Positions 26,601 to 38,600 of a stretch of DNA of 64,000 nucleotides are shown one piece after another. Each line of letters begins with the position of its first letter. Within the stretch, counting starts at the first letter, position 1. The notes beneath the pieces were generated by a model that made no database searches, had not been told where the DNA came from, and saw only the letters and a list, made by a program, of their open reading frames with translations. A program made the translations under genes and the position numbers. Origin of the DNA: Forficula auricularia (Eukaryota; Arthropoda; Insecta; Dermaptera; Forficulidae); the NCBI GenBank assembly GCA_024734495.1, contig JALMQS010000187.1:11337300-11401299 (forward strand), in the 5' to 3' direction.

Positions 26601-29600
26601 AAAAAAAAAAAAATTCAATCGAATAGAGAACCTCATCCTTTTTTTGAAGTCGGTTAAAACAGCTTCCTCTTTGATTTTAAAATTACCATTTGTTTTTACC
26701 TCAATTATAACTCGAGTTATATCTAAAAAACTAAAACTACGTGATTTTAAAGAATAATAAACATAGATAAAAACATAAGTTTTTAGTATTTTAGTTATAA
26801 CTCTAGTTCTAATTGAGCTAAAAACAAGTGGTAATTTGAAAACCAAAGAGGAAGCTGTTTTCTATTACGGGAACAAAATATTTTGATTTCAAATATTGCT
26901 GTTTAATATCTAATGGGACTCGAAAATAGGTCAAAATGGCCTTTTTCGTCGTTTTGACCAATAATATCTCAAAACTCTGACGTGTTGTAAAAAATTGGGA
27001 AATTGCATGATAATCAGCGTAGAAAACTCTACTAGAATCCATTGTTAGTTTTACGTGGAGAAATTTTTGTTTAATTTTTGTCGAGCAGTATTATTAATTT
27101 CTTCCATCTGTTAGAAAATAATTCCAAAAAAGTCTCTTGTTAATTTAATATTTTCGAAATAATACTCATTTTAAAATTCTATTTATTAATTAATATGATG
27201 ACACTAACTAAAAATATCGAGAATATTTTCTAATAAGTTTTTCCAGGAATGGTAATAAATTGTTTTTGTGTGGTTTCAGGGCTGGAATGACGTCAGTTTC
27301 CATGGTTCCAATCAAATTCCGACACCAAATATCGACGCTCTTGCGTATAACGGCATGATCCTCAACCAGCATTATGTACCCGCCCTATGCACTCCGTCCA
27401 GGGCCTCCTTCCTTACAGGGAAATATCCTACAAATTTAGGTATTTATCATTATTATTTATTTAATTATTTCTAAGTAAATGGTAAGACTGGTGTTGCCGC
27501 CATGTGGTAGAAATTGAAACTAATGCAATTGGGTCGCTGTCCCAAATGTCACATACATAATCAAAGAATATTAAACTTTTATTCGATTATTTAAACCTTA
27601 TTATATAGTACTTAGTTATTTTTATTATTAATTTTTTCTATTAAAAATAATAATTCAAATTACGATGGAAAATACAGTTGATACTTCGGAAGCACGATTT
27701 CCTCCAAAAATAAATAGAAGCAAAGCGTGTTGCTGTGTTTATGGATGCAGTAGTAAATCAGGTAGAAATCAAGATGTCCAGATTCACTATTTTCCAAAAC
27801 AAAATGACAATTTTGTTAGAAGTAAAAATAGAGTAAAAAAATGTGGCAACGAGTATTAACAATAATGTTAGTACTCAAATTCCACTTAATTATAAATATT
27901 ATTTAATAAATAGGTTTGGTTGTTGATTATATGTCAATTAATCAATCAGCTGTCAGAAAACCCAATTGTGTTACTTCAAGTTTTCACCACCAGTTGGCGT
28001 ATCTGCCAATAATGTTCGACTAATTGATTGATCCTGCAGGAATGCAAAAGTTGGTGCTCCTAGCCCCGGAACCCTGGGGTCTTCCACTGGAGGAGAAAAT
28101 CATGCCTCAATATTTGAAAGAGGCCGGTTATGCCACCCACGCGATCGGCAAATGGCATCTCGGATTTTATAAAAAGGAGTATACGCCTCTGTTCAGGGGC
28201 TTTGACTCCCATTTCGGATATTGGAACGGATACCAGGACTATTACGACCACTCGATGCTTGCCACGGTGAGTGAACTAAAATATTTTATTTTTTAGTGAG
28301 TAAAAATCCTAGAAATTTAAAGAATATATTAATTAATATATTGGGAAACTGAGAATTCCGATACGCTATCTGTTGGTCTAAATTTAAATTAGCCACTGTG
28401 GGGTAAAAATATGCCAAGCCCCTACCAAGTATCCAATGGGAAACTGAGAATTCAGATACGCTCTATCTGGTGGTCTAAATTGAAACTAGCCACTATGGGC
28501 TAAAAAATTAATCCATGCCCCTGCAAAGGTTCCAATGGAAAACTGAGAATTCCGATACCCTCTACCTGGTAGTCTAAATTTAAATTAGCCATTGTAGGGT
28601 AAAAATAAGCCAAGCCCCTACCAAGTATCCAATGGGAAACTGAGAATTCCGATACGCTCTATCTGGTGTTCTCAATTGAAACTAGCCACTATGGGCCAAA
28701 AAATTAATCCACGCCCCTACCAAGGTTCCCAATAGAATTAGAAAATAAATAACAATTAATACGATGTGTTTCTTAATTGTTTAAATATAATTATGCGTTG
28801 GTTTTTAGCTAGAGCCGTGGAAAGGCTACGATATGCGTCGCAACATGTCCGTGGATTGGGACTCGAAAGGGCGTTACAGCACCGATCTGTTCACTGACGA
28901 AGCCGTGCAGCTGATCAAACGCCATCCCCGGCATCAGCCCTTGTTTCTCTACATGGCGCATTTGGCGCCCCATGCAGGCAACGAGGGGGATGATTTCCAG
29001 GCGCCCGACGAGTACATAGCAAGGTTCAGGCACATTCAGGACCCACGCAGGAGAGTCTATGCAGGTCAGCATATATGGCATCACATAATTGGGCTTGATG
29101 ACAAACAATATACCCGTCAACACACACACACACCGAATGTACTTTTAGACCTAGACATTATTTATGTTAAAAAATAGTACTTATTTGTATTACATTTTAC
29201 AATTTACTAATCACGTAGGTATAGGTGATTGAAATTTATAAATTAGTGATAAAAGTGAAACTTTTTCAAAACTCGTTACGTTGTTTACAGTTTCAATGAA
29301 TTAATAATTAAATTAATAAATAAATCTAAATCTTATATTCATTTGATCTGATTTAAGCTAAAGTCAAAAAGATGTTCCTAGAATAATAGAAATTAATCTC
29401 TATTAGTCTGAAAGAGGTCTGGACTTTTACCCAGCATGCTTGCAAATTCTTAGCTCTAAAAAGTAAAAGAGATTATTCTATCCACGCCCTTTTTATTCAC
29501 TTTCCTTGATAAATTAGATTCTAATAAAAAAAAAAACGCCTACCCGAACATTTATTAAATAAATTATAAAAAAATGAAAATTTATTTACATTAGAGACAT

Positions 29601-32600
29601 CGTTATTAGTAATAATCTAATAATCTATATATAATTAAGGTTTTCTCTGTACATTGGTCCAAATCACGCCAAATTTTGGTTGCACACGTTTCAAGCAAAG
29701 TTATGAACGAAAACACCCTTAACAAAATCCATGTCTGTCTGTATGTCTGTCTGTCTGTCTTTCTGTCTGTATGTTTGCTTGGTTCCCGCGAAAAGTTGTT
29801 CACGATTCACGTAAAAACGGCTGAAGGGATTATTATGAAATGTCATATTTGCATCAGATGTCTGGGGGTGGGGGATGCGGGGGGGATTTTGAGGGGTGTA
29901 GTGCCTGGTGGGTTTCGAGGGGTGTAGTGGGTGGGAGTGGGGTGTGAGGGTGGGGTTCGTGGGTTGTGGGTTCAGGGTGCGTGTCTCCTGGCAAGCAAGA
30001 GGGCCGTCGAAGGCCCTTGCAGCTAGTTAATAATAAACCTAAATATAAAATTTTCATTCATGCTTATATTATAACATCGCCTTAAAATCTCAATAAAATA
30101 ATTCAAAAAATGATGTTTTCAGCATTTTTTAAGCAGAAATTTTAAAGCTAGAAAGCCTAAAATCTAATATATTGTAGAAAATTAATTAGATTTTGTCTAA
30201 TTCTTAGAAATACAAATATTTAAGCAGAAGAAACAAACTTTCTAGGACTTTTCGTTCCTAAATTATCTCATGTGTATCTACATATATCCATAGACACAGG
30301 CAGATCTAAGAAAATATTAAATGGAAATAAATATCAGATTCAGATATATATATTTAGAATTTAAAATTATTTAATTCACCGAAATCGCAAATAGCGTGCC
30401 GAGTATTGAAAAAGTTTCACTTTTTCGTCCAATTTGGGTGTTTACCTATCCATCTATACTTATATTATAATCGGCTTCTGCGACGAGGCTGACGTGATTT
30501 TTTTAATTTTAAAACCGACTATGTTGTCCAGGGGGCTAGCCCCTAGCTAGCAAGTAGGCCGCCGAGGGCGGGCTTCGCAGCTGATTTAGTTTAATAAAGT
30601 ATGGATAAGTACGTTGATAATTGAAAACGGAAAGAGATTAAATAATTGAAATTACATACTTCTTGTGTAGACATTAGTAGGTAAGATTAATTTAAGCTCG
30701 GGGATCAGTGCATGGTTGAGTGGATTAGAGAGCCTATAGCTTTTTAAAAAAATCATAGCGAATATCCTGGGTTCGAACCCCACAAGTGATTACTTTGTCT
30801 ATATAATAAGATTTTTCCTTATTCTCTAATTTTCATTTGAAATATTTTGTGTGATACATCTATCAGAGAGACTCATCTTAAAGGGTAGCTTAATTGGGCC
30901 GGATTACTTTTTTGGTAATTGGGTTCTTTTTTTTTTTTTTTAATGCAATCGAATGCAAGAAGGGGTGCACCAGTAAAGATGCAGCCCCTATTGATCTCGA
31001 AAGACCCTTGCATTACCGAAGAGAAGAGAAAGTTGATTAAGTGAGAGGGTGTAGACGTAGGTGTCTATGCACTCCGGTTTTGGAAGGTTTGAAGATTATA
31101 GGTGCTGGGAAAGATAGAGGCTGGAAGAGAGTTCCAGTTCCTTGAAGTCATGGGGATATATGTATTCGCGAATGAAGTGGTCCGGCACTTTTCTAGTTTG
31201 ACCGAGAGAGAGTGTTGGGAGTCGGCAAAACGCGTGCTACGTGCAAAAGCATGCTTTGGGGGAATTATTGATTTTATCTCATCAGAGCACCTGCCGTGAT
31301 AGTATCTATAGAAAAGGGAAAGGGCAGAGACATCTCTTCGATGAGCCAGCGAGTCGAGGGAGTCCCTGGTGAGGGTAGAATCGTCAATTAGCCTGACGGC
31401 TCGTTTCTGAATTGCATCCAGGGTAGCAAGATAGTATTTTGAGACTAGTCTCCATAGATGAGAGCCGTATTCGAGACAGGGGTGGATTTGGGCCTTGTAG
31501 ATGGAGAGAAGTTGTGGGGGTTTGTAAAATCACTTGGACCTGAATAAGAAGCCAATCTTCCTTGCTGCAGATTTCGCCACAGAGGAGATGTGTTCATTCC
31601 AAGACAGGTCAGATGCGACAGAGACGCCCAGCATAGGATAGGCTGTCACACATTTTTAGGGTATTCGAATCGAAGTGAATATCAGGGAAATCTTTATTTT
31701 CGCGCCTAGAAATTAGACAACATTGAGTCTTGTTTGAATTGAAGTTAACTAAAATTCGTGAGCCCCATTTATTCAGTTTGTCTAGGTCGAGAGTAATTGA
31801 GGAGGTAACATTGATTCGATTATTCGGGAGAGAGGATTTACCGTGTAGAGTGCTATCGTCGGCGTAACAATGAGTGGGGTTTGCCGTTTGATCGAAAAGG
31901 TCGTTTTCGAATTAAAAACAACCCTTCTAAGATATAATTAAAAATAATTCATTCCATCTCGGATTTACTAGATGACAACCTCTTAAAATGTCCTTAGAAT
32001 TTAACTTTTCCTCATAGCTATTGAAAATCTGATTTTGTCTCGTTAATAATCAACAAAAAATATTCTATCACGCACTTACACAAGTACAAAAACATAATTT
32101 TCGGCGAGTTATTATCTAAATATGTGAAATTGTTTTTAAATCATTGAATCATTTGAGCGCCTGGATGATTAAAATCTATTTCTAATTTCGGTAATATAAA
32201 TGTGTATTGATTTGTTTGCAGCGATGGTGACGAAATTGGATGAATCTGTGGGCGAAATAATGGCCGCATTAAGCGACAGTGGAATGATCGAGAACAGCAT
32301 TGTGCTCTTCTACAGTGACAACGGAGGATCCACCTTCGGGATCCATTCCAACAGGGGATCCAACTGGCCACTCAAAGGGGTAAATAGCCACATATTCCAT
32401 CCCTTTATCATTCATTATTATTATTCTAGTGTATTAAATTAGCAATTTTCGAATATTTCTATATATTATATATATTCACTTTAGAAGAACTTTCTCTTTG
32501 GAGAGACAGAATGGTAGAACTTTAATTGAGAATTGATGGGAGGCAGTCCATTGACCCTTTTAAACCCTGAAGAAGGAGGGAAGGTCCACCGAAATGTCGG

Positions 32601-35600
32601 TTTTTAAGAGGAAAAAATGACACTTTCCAATTGATTTATTTTATTCTCAATTGTATTTTTTCATTATCCTTCTCTTTGGGCTGCCTTTCACATCTCTTGT
32701 CAAATAAATTCACTCTTTTGAAAATTTTTATTGAAAAGATTTACTCTTTTGACAATAAATTATGAAAAAATCACTTATTTGGAAAAAATTTACTGTGATA
32801 AAAATTTTTAAAAAATTTACTATTTTGACAATAAATAAACTATGAAAAAAACCCCATAATTGGAAAAATTTTGAAAAAAAAATTATTCTCTTTTGGAAAA
32901 AATTAACTTTTTTGAAAATTTAAAAAAAAATTAATTTTTATCGGGTTTTTTTAATGAAATGAAATTGACATTCGAAAAAATAAATTGTTTTAAAGAAAAT
33001 AGAAAATACCTCTAATTAATTAAAAATTTTTTTTTTTTTAATTTTTATTAAACCAATTATTTTACATTAATTAATGTATACATTGTATTTTTGCTTCGAT
33101 TCCGGAGATTACTTCTCCACCATCGAGTGTCCTTATTCATCTTTAGACCTTGTTTTTAATAAGAGGAAAAATCTAATTAGATAAAAATACCTCTTTTCCG
33201 ATAATTATTTCAAATCCATTATTCCCCAATCAAGTCGATTGGTATTCGATCAATCTTTCACTCACCATTAAATAAATTTCTTAATTTTACATATATTATA
33301 TAAATATTTGTAATGAAATATTTATGGGTTTTAAAATCAATTAAATTATTTAAAAAGCAAATAAAAATCGATCTTTAAAATTTAAATATTAATACCAAGT
33401 GGAAAAATCTTCATAGAGGGTGCTGGAATGTTGTTCCCTTTTTACTTTACCATACAGTGTATGGTCAAATATTGTAATCGTGCAAGAAAAAAGTGTTTTT
33501 TTCGAAATATCTCAAAAAAGGGTGAAACTATTTTGATTAAAAAAATTGAGCGAAACCATGGCATTTCGGTCTACAAAAAAGCCCTAATAAGTGAACATCG
33601 AAAAAAATATATTTTTCAAGATAATAATTGTTTTGTCAAAATGTCTGTTAATTAGTCTGTCTGGTTGTTAGTTTGTCTGTTAGTCTGTGCGCTAGCAAAT
33701 TTTTGTGAACGAGCTAGCTCAAAAACTAGTTTGAATATCAAAAACAAATTTCACACGTAATTTTGGTTCATTGAGATTAAGAGCTGATGGTGCATATCGA
33801 CCCAAAATTAAGAGGGGTAGAAGGGGGGGGGTTAAAAATTAAAAATCTAGGCCATTTGAGCAAACTTAACCAAATTTTGTATACATAATGAGTGGGACCC
33901 CAGGAGTCTAAAAATGCAAAAACTAACTTCCCAAAATGGAGGGGGGGATAGGGTCAAAAAATGAAAATCTCTCCCAATTACCAAACTCAACCAAATTTTG
34001 TATACATAATCAGTGAGACCCCAGAAGTATAAAAATGCAAAAACCAACCCCCCCCTTACATGATTATAAATAATTTTAGGACCCAGGTTGTATGGTAAAG
34101 TTAAGTGGATGGCCATATCAGAACACGTCAGCTTATTTATTCATATACCCGTTAACTGCAAACAAAATAAAAATACTATAATTTTTTTTAAAAAAATAAA
34201 ACCGACTTCAAAAAAATTAAATGCAACAAAAAAATCCACTAAAAGGTATAAAATAATTATTATCTTATTTAGTTACAACTAAACGACGAAATATTAACAT
34301 TGAAGTCGGTGCCAAACATATGCATTTTATGAATGGCACTCGACGGATCTTAATTAGTACGTTTGGCGGGTACGCTCGCTTTTAGGTATAGTATGTTTGG
34401 CACCGACTTCAAAAAGTAATTTTATGTTAATATTTCGTCGTTTAGTTGTAACTAAATAAGATAATAATTATTTTATACCTTTTAGTGCATTTTATTTGTT
34501 GCATTTAATTTTTTTGAAGTCGGTTTTATTTTTTTCTTAAAAATTTTTATGGTAACTGGAAATGCAGATTCTGTGATCCTATCATCAGAACTTGACCAAA
34601 TTAATATGGCACCATCCCTAAGATACCCCCTTTCCAATAAAAAAAGAATCATCGAAATCGGTTCATAAACAAAGAAGCTAGGCCTGAACAAACCTAACAC
34701 AAAAGGTCTAATACCAAGGGAAAAAAAATGGGACCAATCGGAAGCTAGACTGGACCCAATGCAAAAAAATTTTCAAAATCGGTTCACAATTGGCGAAGAT
34801 ATGAGGTAACAGAGACAAAAAAAAAAAATTCTGTCGAATAGAGAACCTCCTCCTTTTTTGCATTCGGTTAAAAATCAATTTAGTGTTTCATTTCATTATT
34901 GAATAAGCAAAGTGTTCCCCAGGACCTGCGAAAATTTTCGCCACAAAATCTTCTATTTAAAATTTAAAATAATATTAATATATCGGTTTTTTAAATTGGC
35001 TATCAGCTCCCGGTCCGCCAGGTACTATATGATATTAATTAGAATGTATGTGTGTGTGTATCAATATAGATGAAGGAGACCGTGTGGGAGGGGGGTGTTC
35101 GTGGTGTGGCTGCATTATGGAGTCCCCTGTTCAATTCCTCTCATCAGAAAGTCTCCAATCAGCTGATGCACGTGTCCGACTGGCTTCCTACTTTCTACAC
35201 GGCCGCAGGTCAGTCTTTTTTACTAGCTAGCTAGCTAGCTAGCTGAGAGTACACAAAGCTGTGCTAGCGCAGAGCTCATTCATCAGACAGAGAGAATACA
35301 GGAAGTGTACTTTAGTTTTTTAATGCGGAAAGAGAAATCGCAAATGCCAAATCATAATATTGTTAATCTTAATGTGTCTTTTGTAGAATTATACAATATA
35401 GTAATATCAATAGATAAAAAATATATATATATAATTTTTAAAAGTCGCCCGTGGTTTTTTGATTTTTAAAAAAAACAATAAGACATCTATTTCAGGCTCT
35501 TTTTAAATATTTCCTTTGGCAAAGGACACAATTAAACACTGTGTTAAATCATGCGATCAATCGCAACGTTTCGCTGATTTATTGTAGCTTCATTAGGCTC

Positions 35601-38600
35601 TATACAAAAAATAAATACAATTGAATCACTCACAATCTTTAAAATATTTAAGTAAATGTATTCTGGTTGTTATATATGTATGAATTCTAAATGGCAAGAC
35701 AAAATTGAATGACAAGTGTTTGAAACTAATTTAATCAAGGTATAGAGGTATAGAGGCGACTGTGGGTCAGTGGCTAGAGTGTTGGGTCGCTGACTCGAAG
35801 ATCGCTGGTTCGAGACCGAGTCTCGGCAGATAGATATTTAGCCGTTCGGAACCGGCGTTAAAAAGTAGGTCCCATATATCTGTGTAAAACAACTAAACAC
35901 ACTCAGCACAGGTATATGTGGAGAGGAGCCGACACCCGTTTCGGGTATGGCACTCGAAGAAGAAGAAGATAGATCAGTGATTCTTAACCTTTTTTTCGTC
36001 ACGGCAAACTTTTAATAATTTAAAAATTTCATGGCACACAATAAAATAAATTAATAGAATTTTATTTGGTTTATTGATTGATGTACCTATAAAATTGTCA
36101 TAGGACATTCTGCATCCTATAAAATGTTACTACCTCTTCAGATCAAATGATCAAATAAATATTTGGATTAAATGTAGTGTCAATTGATAAAGAAACGTAA
36201 AAGAAAATAAAAATTCATTTCGGGAGGGAGTGGCGGCACACTTCGAGAATCTCGCGGCACACTTCAAGAATCTCGCGGCACACTAAAGTTCCGCGGCACA
36301 GTGGTTGAGAATCACTGGTATGGGTGAATGTCTAGGTTAATTTTACTGATTGTGAGTGATTCAATTGTATTTATTTTTACTTTACCATACAGTGTATGGT
36401 CAAATATTGTAATCGTGCATGAAAAAAGTGTTTTTTTTTCTTCTTTTTTTCAAAATATCTCAAAAACGGCTGAAACTATTTCGATTAAAAAAATTGAGCG
36501 AAACCATGGCATTTCGCTCTACAAAAAAGCTCTAATAAGTGAACATCGAAAAAATTATATTTTTCGAGATAATAATTGTTTTGTCAAAATGTCTGTTAGT
36601 TAGTTAGTCTGTGCGTTACCAAATTTTGTGGACGAGCTTGATCAAAAACTAGTGTGAATATAGAAACCAAATTTCACACGTAGTTTTGGTCCATTGAGAT
36701 TAAGAGCTGATTAGATTTTGGTGCATATCGACCCAAAATTAAGGGGGGTCGAGGAGGGGTTAAAAATTAAAAATCTAGGTCGTTTAAGCAAACTCAACCA
36801 AATTTTGTATACATAATCATTGGACCCCCAGAAGTCTAAAAATGCAAAATCTAACCGCCCGAAATGGGGGGGGGGCGGAGGGTCAAAAAATGAAAATCTT
36901 GGCCATTTACCAAACTCAACCAAATTTTGTATACATAATCAGTGGGTCCCAGGAGTCTAAAAATGCAAAAACTAACCCCCCCCTTACATGATTATAAATA
37001 ATTTTATTAAATATTAAATATAAGTGAGGGGCCAGGTTGTATGGTAAAGTCAAGTGGATGGCCACATCAGAACACGTCAGCTTATTTAGATAGAGTCTGA
37101 TGAAGCTACAATAAGTCAGCGAAACGTTACGATTAGTCGTATAATTTAACACAGTGTTTAATTGTTTCCTTTTTTTCCTCTGATTTGTTATATCTAATAC
37201 TGATTATGGAACTGAACAACAATAATAATAACATTATATTTATTAGTCTTCGGAAGTCCCCCCCGTACTCTTGGAGACCCCGAGGCCCATGTATTTATTC
37301 TAAGACCCTAACTCCCTATATTTACGATCCGCTGCTCTTAATAATAGAAAAAAAATAATATTTACTCCGTTTAGCGTTTAATTTCAATTATTATGTTCGA
37401 TTTACTTAATTTAGCAGAAACGTTACAAGGTCCATTCTGATGAAAGGTCATTAGAAATTTCTAAATATAGCCTTGGAAAGTAGCTTGTCTCCGTGAATCA
37501 TTTTATTAAAGACAATCGGAATTAAATTTCATTTAGAGTAGATAGAAAAATATAGGGTTATAGAGTAAAAATGGAATTCTAGAGAAGATCTAAAATAAAA
37601 ATTTTATATTTTGAATCTTTATTAATAAATTTCGAAATTTTATTATTCATAAAAAGGTATAGTTAATTATAGTGTAAGTAAACCAGTTTATTGAGGTAAA
37701 TAATAATTAATAATTTAATAAATGATTTTATATTTATTATATTTGAGATTAAAAACCCTAAAAATTTCAAAAATATTAATTATTCGTGGTAACAGAACAT
37801 AAAAACCTTTTAAAATTTTAATTTTCAAAGGGATCAAGTTTATATTAGAAGATTTCGGGATGCCTAATGACGTCACACGACTCTAAGGGCTCTGGTTGGT
37901 TAAAGGGCTGATCGAGTAGAGGACCTTGAGTTGATTCAGCCTCTTCTTCATCGTGTTTCCAGCCTCTTTTTATTGCCATTTCATAAATTTGTAGAAAGAA
38001 TTCAAATACAACGATAAAGACGGAAAACCGTCTAGGCATTAACCAATCAGAGCAAGGTTCTCATTTACTTAAAGGCAAGGCGATATAGTTGGGGCGGTGG
38101 CTTATATGTAGTATTTTGGGGCGTTTAAACGCCCGCTGATTTCCGCCCGCCAAGCGTATTGAATAGATTTATTGAGATTTTAAAACGTTGTTATGATATA
38201 GGCATACAAAAAATTAACAAAAGTTTTTCAATTTCATTATAATAATTAATTATTTTAATTATTTTTAAAATCCACTAATAGTTCAATACAAAGTATCTAA
38301 TTAAAAAATTGAATTTATCCAAAGTTAATTAAATTAGAAAATAGATAATTTGCTTTAATTAATTATATTCATTATTATTATTATTTATTATTATTAATTC
38401 TAGAGCGGTTGGATATTGATACTCTTAGAGCCAGTTGTATGTTGGTTTGTAAGTCTTTCTTAAAGTTAACAAAGGGTAAAACCTTAGAATTCACCTTATG
38501 CCCGGCCGGATGGCCAATCAGATAACACGAACTTTCATCTGATTGGCCATCCCGTCGAGCACAAGGTGAATTCTAAGGTTTTACCCTTTGTTAGCTTTAA

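Larger units (their letters stand above)
35495..37170. repeat. Foldback with nested SINE and ACTTTACCATACA insert
   Basis: Left arm 35520-35640 (AACACTGTGTTAAATCATGC, CAACGTTTCGCTGATTTATT, AATTGAATCACTCACAATC). The right arm is split into 36345-36378 (GATTGTGAGTGATTCAATTG) and 37086-37165 by the insert 36379-37085. Confidence 0.8.

Noticed and set aside
30700..30810. tRNA gene
   Set aside because: A and B boxes are present but the acceptor stem does not pair; likely a SINE head.
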